Shown here in pieces: positions 17,836-27,312 of a stretch of 64,000 nucleotides of DNA. Below the pieces are notes generated by a model. The model saw nothing but the letters and a program-made list of their open reading frames with translations. It was not told the DNA's origin and searched no databases. Numbering within the stretch: position 1 is the stretch's first letter; every line of letters starts with the position of its first letter. The position numbers and the translations under genes are program-made. The DNA comes from CALLPQ01 sp039819545 (GTDB lineage Bacteria; Pseudomonadota; Alphaproteobacteria; Caulobacterales; Parvularculaceae). The DNA lies in NCBI GenBank assembly GCA_039819545.1, contig JBCBRS010000005.1, forward strand, positions 62,001 to 126,000, read 5' to 3'.

Positions 17836-20583
17836 ATGGGGCGGCTATCCTCCTTTTCCCTCTCCCTGCTGATGACATCCGTTGCGTTGCCATTCAGTGC
17901 TGCAGCGCAGGACACAGGGATTGAGTTTGATGACGAGATCATCGTCCGTGGTGTGAACATTCCCGATGAAAAGCGGGCCACGGCAGAAATCTCAAACGTC
18001 TTGACCGACGTGAAACTACAGCGAACAGGTGATGCTGATATTGCCGGCGCGCTGCGCCGGGTTACCGGTCTTTCGTTAAGCCAGGGCAAGTTCGTCGTGG
18101 TGCGCGGCCTGAACGAGCGCTATTCAAACCTGACGTTGAACGGCTCACCACTGCCAAGCCCGGAGCCTTTGCGCCGGGTGGCACCGCTTGATCTCTTTCC
18201 GACGTCTATTGTCAGTAACGTTTTGGTTCAGAAGACATTTTCGCCGGAATATTCCGGTGAATTTGGTGGCGGGCTGATCGAACTGCGGACCAAGGCGGTT
18301 CCCGATGAGAGCTTCCTTGAGCTGAAAACCTCCATCGGTCTTGATCTTGTGACCACGGGCAGTGATGGCCTGACCTATGATGGTGGTCAGCGCGATTTCC
18401 TCGGCTTTGACGATGGTATCCGGAACTTCCCTGACCCGCTGGAAGCTGCTTTTGCGGCCAATCCAGGTGTTGCGGTTACAGCGGACAATTTCTCTGAGAC
18501 CGACATCCGCACCATCGGTGCATCGTTTCCGAATTCTGCCCTGCGGGTGGTGCAAGATGACGCGACACCGCCTAACCACGGGTTCAACGTGGCTGCCGGC
18601 ACAAGCCGCGATCTCAACAGCGATGTCCGTGCCGGGATCGTCGGTAACCTCGGTTATTCGCGGAATTTCCAGACCAAGATTGGTCAACAGGGCGACGCCG
18701 CCGTCGACGGGAACACCGGCGAAGCGTCGGTTCGGAACTCCGACTTTGACTTTGAAAGTCTCACCGAAACCGTGCTGCTTAACGGTCTTGTGGCCGCCGG
18801 TCTTGAGGTGGGCGACAATCATGAATTCAACCTCACCGGTATCTTCTTGCGCAAAACGCAAAAAGAAGCGCGCGAGCGGGTCGGGATCGAAGAGCTTTCT
18901 TTTGGTGGCTTTGACGAGATCTTTATCACCAACATCGAATTTTTTGAAAACCAGGTCTGGTCCCTTCAGGGCAGCTCTGACCACGTTTTTGATAATCTGG
19001 GTGGCCTGAGCATTAAGCCTCGGGTTGCTTATTCTGAAGCGTTCCGTGACGCACCGTTCGAGACGGAATTCACGTATGTGCGTGATGCGAACACCTTCAC
19101 GACGCCGAACAATCAACTCCAGGAATTTCGCTCGGCCATTGGCCTCGACTCCAGTGCGTCCGAGGGTGCGTTTGGTGTGCGGTTTTCCAAGGTTGAGGAC
19201 ACCAGTTTTTCAGCCGGTGTCGACCTGAACCTGCCGCTGACCTTGTTCGATCGTCAGCATGAATTCAAGTTCGGTTATGCGTACACGGATAATGAGCGTG
19301 ACTATCGCTTGCGCCGGTTTGGCTTCCGCAACGAAACGGGCCTGGTTGACACGGATCCACTTTTCTTCCAGCGGATCGATTTCCTGCTGGCTGATCGCAA
19401 CATCGGGGAGCAGGGCGGCTTCGAACTCGCTGAATTCCCGGATGATTTCCAGCCACAGGCTTACCAAGGCTCTCTGACCATTCACGGTGCCTATGCCGGG
19501 CTTGATCTGGAACTGGGCGACTTTATTCGCTTGTCCGCCGGTGTGCGCTATGAGCAGTCTGAGCAGTTGGTTGATAACTTCTCCATTGCTGCCTCTTCAT
19601 CGCTGAATGCCGGTGCCAATGGTGGTAATCCAGCCTGTCCGGGTACGAATGAAAGCTGTATCGACGAAGACTATTTCCTCCCAGCGGTCACAGCCACGTG
19701 GAACTTTGCCGATAACCTACAATTGCGCGGTGCATTCTCGCAAACCATTACGCGGCCGCAGTTTCAGGAGCTTGGCGCGGCGTTCTTTACGGATACCGAC
19801 CGCGATATCTCGGTTTTTGGTAACCCGTTCCTTGTGAATACGGAAATCAATAACTTCGACGCGCGGCTGGAATGGTACTTTGGCCGGGAGCAATTCCTGA
19901 CCATCGGTGGGTTCTACAAAGACCTGACCAACCCGATTGAGGAAAGCTTTATTGCTTCGGGTGATGACATCAACGTCTCCTACATCAACGCACCGTCGGC
20001 TGAGCTTTACGGCATCGAGTTTGAGTATGAACAACGGTTCTTCATGGAAGACCTCGTTGGTCAGAACAGCTTCATCGGTCAAAAGGACCTTGTCATCGGT
20101 ACCAATCTCACCTGGTCTGACTCAGAAGTCAGTGCTGATGGTACGGTGACGTTCCCGGTCTTTGGCGGCAACATTGGCGCGCGGGAAGTTGATGCTTCGA
20201 ATTTCGTTGCCGAGGGCCGTCGCCTGCAAGGTCAATCCGAGTGGATCGTCAATGGTCAAATTGGTTTTGAAGACGAAGAAGCCCGCAGCCGCGCCTTCCT
20301 CTTAGTCAATTGGAGTTCTGCGCGGATCCGTCAGGTTGGTCTCTTGATCGGCGCGGGTCAGGTGCCTGATGCCGTTGAACGCTTGCCGGTCACCCTCGAC
20401 TTTGTTTACGCCAAGGAATTCGAATTTGCTGGCACCGATGGCTGGCAGATCGAAGCCAAGGTTCAGAACATTCTTGGCGACAATTACAATACCACGGCCC
20501 AGGGCACCAATGGCACGGTGGTGCCGATTGATGTCTACGACCTCGGCCAGGTCTTTAGCGCGAGCCTGACCAAACGGTTCTAG
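17836..20583 (+). CDS. TonB-dependent outer membrane receptor
   Basis: 915-residue outer-membrane receptor from ATG 17836, chosen because GAAGG precedes it and MGRLSSFSLSLLMTSVALPF is a signal peptide ending AAAQ. A plug domain follows (GDADIAGALRRVTGLS, VVRGLNERYSNLTLNGSPLP, FSPEYSGEFGGGLIELRTK). The beta-barrel ends with a terminal phenylalanine (SLTKRF), the outer-membrane assembly signal. No obvious TonB box can be assigned. The substrate is unknown. Its place between the duplicated lipoprotein and the T2SS operon suggests a joint role in nutrient capture. The gene has its own terminator. Confidence 0.92.
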   Translation: MGRLSSFSLSLLMTSVALPFSAAAQDTGIEFDDEIIVRGVNIPDEKRATAEISNVLTDVKLQRTGDADIAGALRRVTGLSLSQGKFVVVRGLNERYSNLTLNGSPLPSPEPLRRVAPLDLFPTSIVSNVLVQKTFSPEYSGEFGGGLIELRTKAVPDESFLELKTSIGLDLVTTGSDGLTYDGGQRDFLGFDDGIRNFPDPLEAAFAANPGVAVTADNFSETDIRTIGASFPNSALRVVQDDATPPNHGFNVAAGTSRDLNSDVRAGIVGNLGYSRNFQTKIGQQGDAAVDGNTGEASVRNSDFDFESLTETVLLNGLVAAGLEVGDNHEFNLTGIFLRKTQKEARERVGIEELSFGGFDEIFITNIEFFENQVWSLQGSSDHVFDNLGGLSIKPRVAYSEAFRDAPFETEFTYVRDANTFTTPNNQLQEFRSAIGLDSSASEGAFGVRFSKVEDTSFSAGVDLNLPLTLFDRQHEFKFGYAYTDNERDYRLRRFGFRNETGLVDTDPLFFQRIDFLLADRNIGEQGGFELAEFPDDFQPQAYQGSLTIHGAYAGLDLELGDFIRLSAGVRYEQSEQLVDNFSIAASSSLNAGANGGNPACPGTNESCIDEDYFLPAVTATWNFADNLQLRGAFSQTITRPQFQELGAAFFTDTDRDISVFGNPFLVNTEINNFDARLEWYFGREQFLTIGGFYKDLTNPIEESFIASGDDINVSYINAPSAELYGIEFEYEQRFFMEDLVGQNSFIGQKDLVIGTNLTWSDSEVSADGTVTFPVFGGNIGAREVDASNFVAEGRRLQGQSEWIVNGQIGFEDEEARSRAFLLVNWSSARIRQVGLLIGAGQVPDAVERLPVTLDFVYAKEFEFAGTDGWQIEAKVQNILGDNYNTTAQGTNGTVVPIDVYDLGQVFSASLTKRF

Positions 20584-20647
20584 GTCCTGCTGGTGCCGTC
20601 TATCCTGTTAGCGGGTGGCGGGTCGCATGGATGAACGAATGGTAAAG

Positions 20648-20674
20648 CGCCCGGTTCGACGACCGGGCGTTTTT
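20648..20674 (+). terminator. Rho-independent terminator of the TonB receptor gene
   Basis: Stem CGCCCGGT (20648-20655) pairs with ACCGGGCG (20662-20669), loop TCGACG, followed by T residues and a second T run a few bases on. Confidence 0.9.
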
Positions 20675-21103
20675 CGTTTTTGCCAATTTAGGTGATCTGC
20701 GCACCCTATGGGCCCGGAATGCTGAAGAGTGGTGTTCCGTGACGCGGGCATTTCTGGCCTGATTTTCAGGCCGAAAGGCCCATAGCGGTCACAAACTGGT
20801 GAAAACCGGTGCACAAACGCACAGAGGGCCGATCCGCGTTGGCAAGGGGGTATGGACGGGCTAGGGTCCCGTAGAACGGGAGAGGATATGCGTGCCACCC
20901 GCGCGATGGAGCCTTCGGCTAGATCATCAGAGCCCTGCCAGAAGGCGGCGAAGGCTGGCCCGATTTTGCGGATTTAGTAACGGTTCTGTCCTATATTTGC
21001 ACAAGGTGTGTGGGAGAATGCGCACCGAATAAGGGGGCCAGCCCCTGATAGCGTTAATCGAAGCTGGCATGTTGGTAAGAAATTGGGACACCGGTTCGAA
21101 AAC
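20675..21103. other. Gap between the TonB receptor terminator and gspC
   Basis: No convincing gene. Besides the stem-rich element, it contains a possible weak PhoB-like half-site CTGTCCTATAT at 20986-20996, with TAGTAACGGTT one 11-bp step upstream. A 29-codon frame at 20888 with a nearby GGGAGAGGA resembles nothing. The promoter of the long gsp operon is expected here. Confidence 0.4.
20706..20810 (+). ncRNA. Candidate structured RNA element (three nested stems plus a GAAA hairpin)
   Basis: A nine-pair outer stem CTATGGGCC (20706-20714) / GGCCCATAG (20777-20785) encloses two inner stems: CGGAA (20715-20719) / TTCCG (20735-20739), and GGCCTGA (20756-20762) / TCAGGCC (20766-20772). Ten bases downstream, ACTGGT-GAAA-ACCGGT (20795-20810) forms a GNRA-capped hairpin. 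No known riboswitch or ribozyme core fits. It lies after the TonB receptor terminator and about 300 bases before gspC, so it could be a leader element or a small RNA. The strand is not certain, because stems read on both strands. Confidence 0.3.
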
Positions 21104-22273
21104 ATGTCCATGGTCTCGGCAAAGATGGGAGATACGCGCACGCCATCGTCTGGCCCGTCGCCGCGTGCCGCATTGCCTGGCGCGTCCGCTGCGCCTTCGC
21201 CGCGCGCTGCCACACCACAAAATGCTCCGTCCGAGGGAGCCCATCGTCCGGCAAACACGCGGCGTGCCGGCAGTGGCCCCGTCGCCAATCTGCCGGTCCT
21301 GCGTCATATCTCTGTGCGTCTTGCAACAATAATCGCACAGCTTTTCTTTCTCGCGCTTACGGCCTTGGTTGGTGTGCGTCTTTTCTGGACGCTATTTGCG
21401 CCGCTGCCTTATCCGCAGAACGCCCCAACCATCGTGCCAGCTGCATCTGGCGAAACCGATATCACCGATCGTATCGCTGCACGTAACCCTTTCGCGATGA
21501 CGGGCGCGCCGGTCAATGATGTGGTTGTGGTGGAGACGGCAACCTTGCAGGAGACAAGTCTTGACCTTGTCCTGCACGGGGTCATCGTCAATGGCGAGAA
21601 TTCCAGCGCCGTCATCGACGTGCGCAATGGCGATGGACAAAACTCTTTTGGTCTGGGTACAGAGATTGTTGACGGTGTCACGCTTGCAGAGGTGCGCTTT
21701 ACCGAAGTGGTTATAGAACGCGGCGGTGTGCGCGAAGTCCTACGTATGCGTGATAGTGAGGGTGCCAGTCCAAATCGGGATGGGCGCGGCCAGCCATCGC
21801 CTGGTCTGGTGCGCAATAATGGGTCCATCCGCAATCGCGCCAATGCCACACCGGTTCCCGCCGGGGTACCGCAAATTACCCGGCCGACGAGCGTGCCCAA
21901 TGAGCCATCGAATGGCAGCGCGGGGGATGAGGAAAATGCACTGCAGCTGCGTGATCTTGTGAGTTTTCGAATTCGCCAGGGACGGGACGGTAGCCCGCAA
22001 CTCTTTTTATTTCCGGGGCGCAACCGCTCCGCCTTTGCTGAAGCCGGGCTCCTGCCACAGGATTTGCTGGTCAGCATCAATGGGGCGCCGCCGCCAACCG
22101 ATTTGCGCCGCGCCTATCAGAGCGCCGAGCGTGCGCTCGAAACCGGGCGCATCAATCTGGTGGTGGAGCGTGACGGCATTCCAAAAAATCTCACAATCGA
22201 TATCGAACAGGTCATCTCTATACAGAATGACCAGGCCCTGACGTTACCTTCCGGTGATGAAGTCGAGTTATAA
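21104..22273 (+). CDS. gspC: Type II secretion system inner-membrane protein GspC
   Basis: Inner-membrane T2SS subunit that links the inner-membrane platform to the secretin. The start is uncertain: the frame opens at 21008, with ATGs at 21104, 21110 and 21125. A Pro/Ser/Ala-rich cytoplasmic segment precedes one membrane helix (LATIIAQLFFLALTALVGV). The periplasmic homology region (LDLVLHGVIVNGENSSAVI) follows, then a variable linker and a C-terminal PDZ domain (FAEAGLLPQDLLVSINGAP). It is the first gene of a 12.7-kb run of overlapping gsp genes. Confidence 0.9.
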   Translation: MSMVSAKMGDTRTPSSGPSPRAALPGASAAPSPRAATPQNAPSEGAHRPANTRRAGSGPVANLPVLRHISVRLATIIAQLFFLALTALVGVRLFWTLFAPLPYPQNAPTIVPAASGETDITDRIAARNPFAMTGAPVNDVVVVETATLQETSLDLVLHGVIVNGENSSAVIDVRNGDGQNSFGLGTEIVDGVTLAEVRFTEVVIERGGVREVLRMRDSEGASPNRDGRGQPSPGLVRNNGSIRNRANATPVPAGVPQITRPTSVPNEPSNGSAGDEENALQLRDLVSFRIRQGRDGSPQLFLFPGRNRSAFAEAGLLPQDLLVSINGAPPPTDLRRAYQSAERALETGRINLVVERDGIPKNLTIDIEQVISIQNDQALTLPSGDEVEL

Positions 22274-22286
22274 GGATCATCAACCG

Positions 22287-24410
22287 ATGCCCACTATACC
22301 CAAGTCCTTTGTCCAACAACCGGTTCCCTGTGCACCGCGCCGTTTTGCGACTGTTAGCGCACTGGCCCTTGCTAGCGGTTTTATCAGCGCAGCGATCACG
22401 CCGCAGGCGGCGCTTGCGCGCGCCGGCGCGCCGGAAAACTGCACGATTAAATTCAATTTTGACGGCGGAGCAGACCTGCAGGCGCTGATCACCCAAATGG
22501 CGCGCGATACCGGGCGGACTGTTACCATCGACCGCAGTGTCAACGGCAAGGTTAATATCCGCGCGCCGGAAGATGCCACCATGTGCCCAGATGAGGCGTG
22601 GGCCGCGTTTCAAAATATTCTGCGCATCAACGGTTTTGTGGCAACGCCCGTCGATGACATGAAGTACAATATCATTCCCTTATCTCAGGGGCAGCGCGCG
22701 CCGGGACCGGTAGGCGGTACCGCGGGTGATGGCGGCCTTATTACGCAAATCTTCCGCCTACAGTATATCGATGCGCAGGATGCTGCGCGTAACATTGCCC
22801 TGATCAATAGTGAGGGAGCGGTCGCAACGGCAATACGGTCTAGCAACTCACTTATGGTGGTGGACAGTCCGGCCAATGTACAACGGTTTGCGCAAATCCT
22901 GTCGGAGCTTGACCGCGACACGCGCGAGTTTCGAACGGTGTTGCTTGTCAATGCGTCCGCGCGCGAAGTGGCCCGTGTTTTGACCGATGTGGCGAAGGAC
23001 CTCGCCGAAGAAAATGGCAGCGCGGCAAACAGGGTCAGTGTTGTACCGGTTGATGCCAGCAATTCGCTTTTGATCCGCGCTGAACCCCGCGTCATGACAA
23101 AGCTTGCCAATGTGATCCGCGAACTAGACCGGGCGGGGGCTGCCTCCACCGAGGTGGCGGTCATCCCGCTGCGCCATGCCGATGCAGAAGAGATCCTGCC
23201 GCTCCTGCGAGAGACCATGGGCAGCGGCCAGGCCAATACGGGAACGCCCACACCCAATGGCGGCGGCGTTTCCGGCGGTCGCCAGGTGATCTCTGCTTAT
23301 GCGGCAACCAATTCAATCGTTGTACGCGGCGATGCGGTCCTGCGCCGCGAGGTTGAATCGATCATCCAGCAGTTGGACGTACGCCGGGCCCAAGTGCTGG
23401 TGGAAGCGATCATTGTTGATATTTCTGATTCAACCGCGCGCGAGGTTGGCGTTCAGTATTTTATCAGCGGTAGCGGCGATAGCTTTGTGCCCTTCTCCAC
23501 CAACGTTTCTGGTCAGAACCCGAATATCCTGAGTGCCGCCGGTGCCGCCTTTACTGGCGCCTTAACGCCGCCGATCCAGAACCAGTCAACGGTCACAACC
23601 ACCGCCCCCGACGGTACTGTGACCACGACCAGTAATGGTCAGGAAGGTCTTCTGAACCCTGACTTTACGTCGTCACTGACCGCAGCGGCTGTTGGCTCTC
23701 TCCTCGGGATTAACGGCTTTGGCCTTGGCGGCGCGGGCACGTTTGGCAGTGGCAATATCTTTGGCGCGCTGCTGACCGCGCTGCAGCAGGATGGTTCCTC
23801 ACGCGTGCTTTCGACGCCGTCGGTTGTGACCCTCAATAATCAGACAGCGTCGCTTTCCGACGGTCAGGAGATCCCGATTACGACCGGTGAGCAAATTGGT
23901 GATGACTTCTCCAACGCCTTTCGGACTGTTAACCGCGAGCAAGTGGGGGTCATCCTGGAGGTGACCCCTCAGATTACGGATGGTGGCACCGTTCAGATGG
24001 AAATCCGTCAGGAAATTTCCAGTATTGCCGGGCCAATTATTGCATCGTCTACAGATCTTATTACCAATAATAGTGAGATCACCACCACTGCGCTTGTTGA
24101 TGACGGGGATATTCTCGTGATCGGCGGATTGATCAGCGACGATCAGGCGATCAATGAAGATAAGGTGCCCTTCCTTGGCGATATCCCGGGCGTCGGTAAT
24201 CTCTTCAAGACCACGCAACGCTCCAAAATCCGGAACAATCTGATGATTTTTATCCGGCCCACGATCATCCGTGATCGTCAGACCGCCAACGCGGCCACAC
24301 GCCGGAAGTTTGATTATATCCGTGCGCAGGAAGTCTTGAACGATCCGCGTGCCCAGGAAGACTTTAACAGGTTGATCGACGATATCACGGGTATTGAGCC
24401 GCAGAACTAA
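22287..24410 (+). CDS. gspD: Type II secretion system secretin GspD
   Basis: Outer-membrane secretin of 707 residues from ATG 22287, which has AAGGA ten bases upstream; a start at 22254 would overlap gspC. A signal peptide ends near ALARAGAPENC. The N0 domain (FNFDGGADLQALITQMA) and N1-N3 ring domains follow, including the Gly-rich N3 loop TGTPTPNGGGVSGG. The secretin core shows VLSTPSVVTLNNQTASLSDG and VPFLGDIPGVGNLF. The usual C-terminal S domain for pilotin binding is short (DFNRLIDDITGIEPQN). It forms the outer pore for folded exoproteins. Confidence 0.95.
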   Translation: MPTIPKSFVQQPVPCAPRRFATVSALALASGFISAAITPQAALARAGAPENCTIKFNFDGGADLQALITQMARDTGRTVTIDRSVNGKVNIRAPEDATMCPDEAWAAFQNILRINGFVATPVDDMKYNIIPLSQGQRAPGPVGGTAGDGGLITQIFRLQYIDAQDAARNIALINSEGAVATAIRSSNSLMVVDSPANVQRFAQILSELDRDTREFRTVLLVNASAREVARVLTDVAKDLAEENGSAANRVSVVPVDASNSLLIRAEPRVMTKLANVIRELDRAGAASTEVAVIPLRHADAEEILPLLRETMGSGQANTGTPTPNGGGVSGGRQVISAYAATNSIVVRGDAVLRREVESIIQQLDVRRAQVLVEAIIVDISDSTAREVGVQYFISGSGDSFVPFSTNVSGQNPNILSAAGAAFTGALTPPIQNQSTVTTTAPDGTVTTTSNGQEGLLNPDFTSSLTAAAVGSLLGINGFGLGGAGTFGSGNIFGALLTALQQDGSSRVLSTPSVVTLNNQTASLSDGQEIPITTGEQIGDDFSNAFRTVNREQVGVILEVTPQITDGGTVQMEIRQEISSIAGPIIASSTDLITNNSEITTTALVDDGDILVIGGLISDDQAINEDKVPFLGDIPGVGNLFKTTQRSKIRNNLMIFIRPTIIRDRQTANAATRRKFDYIRAQEVLNDPRAQEDFNRLIDDITGIEPQN

Positions 24411-24450
24411 GGGCTGATCGCCAAGGATCAGCAAGCAGGATTGGCAAGGC

Positions 24451-26028
24451 ATGGAGACATCAACAGCCATCGGTGAGGGGCATGACCCGGCAGGTGAGGC
24501 GCCGCCAGACGCAGGCGCCCAGCCTGACGCCATCTGCGTGGCGGCCCGTCACGGGGCAAAACTCTCCTACGGTTTTGCCAAGGAACATGGGCTGATCATT
24601 CTTGATGCGGAGCATGTGCCGGTACAGCTTGGCGCGCGCAGTGCCCCTGACCCCCTTGCGGTCATGGAGGCGCGTCGGTGTGTACGCGCGCCGGTGACGG
24701 TCGATATTTTGCCTGCGGAGGCGTTTGAGCGGCGTCTGTCGGAAATTTACTCGGTGGAGGGGATCAGCACTGACGAGCTTGATCTGGCGGGGGAGGATGA
24801 TTTGTCCTCCCTTGCCGAGGGTTTGCCGAAAACGGCCGATCTTCTAGATACGCAGGATGATGCGCCCGTTATTCGCTTGATCAACGCGCTGATTGCCGAA
24901 GCGGTGAAGGTCAAGGCGTCGGACATTCACGTGGAGCCCTACGAGAACAGTCTTTCGGTCCGTTTGCGGATTGATGGCGTGTTGCGCGAGGTTCTGTCGC
25001 TTCCGGCCCGCATGACGCCGGTCTTTACGTCGCGTCTTAAAGTCATGGCGCGGCTCGATATCGCTGAAAAACGCTTGCCCCAGGATGGGCGAATCTCGCT
25101 GGCGCTCGGCGGCAAGACCGTTGATGTGCGGGTCTCAACCTTGCCTGCGCGGTTTGGCGAACGCGTGGTGATGCGGATCCTCGATAAAGAAGAGGCAAAA
25201 CTCGACCTTGATGCCCTCGGGATGCCCCGCGGGACATTGGACCGGTTCAAAACCCTGTTGAAACGACCCAACGGGATCATTCTGGTTACGGGGCCCACGG
25301 GCTCGGGGAAGACAACCACGCTTTATGGAGGCCTCAGCCTGCTCAATGATCCGGGTCGGAATATTCTGACTGTGGAAGACCCGGTTGAATATGCCATTGA
25401 CGGCGTCGGTCAGACCCAGATCAATCCGAAAGTGGGGATGAGCTTTGCCGCGGGCTTGCGCGCCATCTTGCGGCAGGACCCCGATGTGGTCATGGTTGGA
25501 GAAATCCGCGATGGCGAAACCGCCGAGATCGCGGTTCAGGCCTCCCTGACAGGGCACCTTGTCCTCTCAACCATCCACACAAACTCCGCCGTTGGAGCGG
25601 TGACGCGTCTGCGCGATATGGGGGTTGAGCCCTTTTTGTTGTCATCAACGCTCGCCGGGGTGATGGCGCAGCGGCTGGTGCGCCGGTTGTGCCCCAGTTG
25701 TAAAAGTCCCTATACGCCCGATGACGCAGAGCGCCAGCGCATCGAAGCGCCAGACGATTTGACAACGCTTTACAAACCTGCCGGGTGCGGACGATGTAAC
25801 CAGACCGGGTATGAGGGGCGGATCGGCGTTTATGAACTCATGATCGTGGATGAGAAGTTGAAATCCATGATCCATGACGATGCCAGCGAACAGAAAATGG
25901 CTGCCCACGCGTTCCGTCTTAACGACACACTGGCCCAGTCGGGCTTTGCCCATGTGCGCGCGGGGCTGACCTCCATCGAAGAAGTCATTCGTGTCATCCG
26001 TCAGGAGGAGGCTGATGGCAACGTTTGA
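24451..26028 (+). CDS. gspE: Type II secretion ATPase GspE
   Basis: 525-residue cytoplasmic ATPase that powers pseudopilus assembly. The N-terminal GspE_N region lies within residues 1-115. The ATPase core has Walker A GPTGSGKTTT (from residue 281), the Asp box, Walker B MVGEIRDGETAEIA and the His box GHLVLSTIHTN. The tetracysteine zinc subdomain is present (CPSC...CGRC). It follows gspD by 40 bases and overlaps gspF. Confidence 0.96.
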   Translation: METSTAIGEGHDPAGEAPPDAGAQPDAICVAARHGAKLSYGFAKEHGLIILDAEHVPVQLGARSAPDPLAVMEARRCVRAPVTVDILPAEAFERRLSEIYSVEGISTDELDLAGEDDLSSLAEGLPKTADLLDTQDDAPVIRLINALIAEAVKVKASDIHVEPYENSLSVRLRIDGVLREVLSLPARMTPVFTSRLKVMARLDIAEKRLPQDGRISLALGGKTVDVRVSTLPARFGERVVMRILDKEEAKLDLDALGMPRGTLDRFKTLLKRPNGIILVTGPTGSGKTTTLYGGLSLLNDPGRNILTVEDPVEYAIDGVGQTQINPKVGMSFAAGLRAILRQDPDVVMVGEIRDGETAEIAVQASLTGHLVLSTIHTNSAVGAVTRLRDMGVEPFLLSSTLAGVMAQRLVRRLCPSCKSPYTPDDAERQRIEAPDDLTTLYKPAGCGRCNQTGYEGRIGVYELMIVDEKLKSMIHDDASEQKMAAHAFRLNDTLAQSGFAHVRAGLTSIEEVIRVIRQEEADGNV

Positions 26029-27262
26029 ATATGAGGCGCTGGATTTTTCCGGGCGGAACAAGCGCGGCGTCATTACCGCCGACACGCCGAAGAAAGCCCG
26101 CGACCTGCTGCGCCAGCAACGGCTGACGCCGGTGAAGATTGCCAATGCGCGCCAGCAAGGGGCAAGTACCGGTGCCAAGGCTGGCCTTAAAGGGGGCAGC
26201 AAATCGGCGCGCGGTACCAAACATCTGAAAACAAAAGAGCTGGTCCTCATCACGCGGCAACTGGCGACGCTCGTGGCGACGGGCATCCCGTTGGAGGAGG
26301 CGCTGAATGCGGTAGCCAGCCAGTCGGACAGCGAGAAGGTTCGCCTTCTGATCTTGCAGGTCCGCGAACGCATTCTCGAGGGGTGGCGGTTTGCCGATGC
26401 ACTCGCCGAAGATCCGAAGTCTTTTCCAGCGCTCTACCGGGCTGTGATCGCGGCGGGGGAAACCTCTGGCGATCTGGGCGCGGTGATGGAGCGGCTTGCC
26501 ACGATGCTGGAGAAAAACCGAAATATGCAGAACAAGGCGATGACGGCGCTGATCTATCCGTTGGCGTTAGCGGTTGTTGCCATGGGCGTTGTGATTGCGC
26601 TGATGCGCTATGTGGTGCCGAAGATTGTAACGCAGTTTGAAGATTTCGACGCGGAGCTACCGCTGCTGACGCAGATTGTGATTTCGATCTCCAACGCGCT
26701 GCGGGACTATGGTGCCCTGATGGCTGGCCTGATGCTGATCATCGGTCTTGCCACGTGGCAGGGAATGAAACGGCCCGGCATCAAAGTCCGGGTTGATCGC
26801 GCGGTCTTGAAGGTTCCCGTTCTGGGTAAGTTGATGCGCGCGCTGGACGGGGCCCGGTTCGGGCGCACGCTCGCAACACTCTTTGCTGGCGGTGCCCCCT
26901 TGATCGACGCGCTTCTGGGTGCGCAACGCACGCTCGCCAACAGTCATATCCGCGAGCAGCTGGACACGACCATCACCATGGTGCGCGAGGGCGCGGGGCT
27001 GTCTCAGGGGCTCAAACGCGCCAATGTGCTGCCGCCCATGATGACCCATATGGTCGCCGCCGGGGAGAAATCCGGTGAACTCCCTGCATTACTGGATAAA
27101 ACAGCCAGCCATCTGGAGGATGAATTTGAAACAGCGACAACCATCGCGCTGCGCCTATTGGAGCCAGTGATCATCGTTGCCATGGGTCTGATCGTCATGG
27201 TCATCGTGCTATCCATTCTGTTACCCACACTGCGGTTGAACACCCTGGCTTCAGGCGGGTAA
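26015..27262 (+). CDS. gspF: Type II secretion platform protein GspF
   Basis: 415-residue inner-membrane platform protein. The start at 26015 has a strong AGGAGG just upstream and overlaps the gspE stop by 14 bases; the frame opens at 25991. It begins MATFEYEALDFSGRNKRG, as in GspF/PilC proteins. Two repeated T2SSF domains follow, each with GETSGDLGAVMERLA- or GEKSGELPALLDKTA-type motifs. There are three membrane helices, the last near the C-terminus. It presumably contacts GspE and GspL and directs pseudopilin assembly. Confidence 0.95.
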   Translation: MATFEYEALDFSGRNKRGVITADTPKKARDLLRQQRLTPVKIANARQQGASTGAKAGLKGGSKSARGTKHLKTKELVLITRQLATLVATGIPLEEALNAVASQSDSEKVRLLILQVRERILEGWRFADALAEDPKSFPALYRAVIAAGETSGDLGAVMERLATMLEKNRNMQNKAMTALIYPLALAVVAMGVVIALMRYVVPKIVTQFEDFDAELPLLTQIVISISNALRDYGALMAGLMLIIGLATWQGMKRPGIKVRVDRAVLKVPVLGKLMRALDGARFGRTLATLFAGGAPLIDALLGAQRTLANSHIREQLDTTITMVREGAGLSQGLKRANVLPPMMTHMVAAGEKSGELPALLDKTASHLEDEFETATTIALRLLEPVIIVAMGLIVMVIVLSILLPTLRLNTLASGG

Positions 27263-27312
27263 GCTAGGGGTAAAGGCGTGCCGGTGCGCACCAGAGACCT
27301 CGGAGAGAGAGC

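Noticed and set aside
18145..19116. 323-codon minus-strand open frame
   Set aside because: Antisense to the TonB receptor plug and barrel; no recognisable domain.
20715..20810. Hammerhead or other ribozyme in the stem-rich gap
   Set aside because: A CTGAAGA and two GAAA words are present, but the flanking bases do not pair as stems II and III of a hammerhead.
20888..20977. 29-codon small frame with a nearby GGGAGAGGA
   Set aside because: Too short to judge, with poor spacing and no hydrophobic or conserved pattern.
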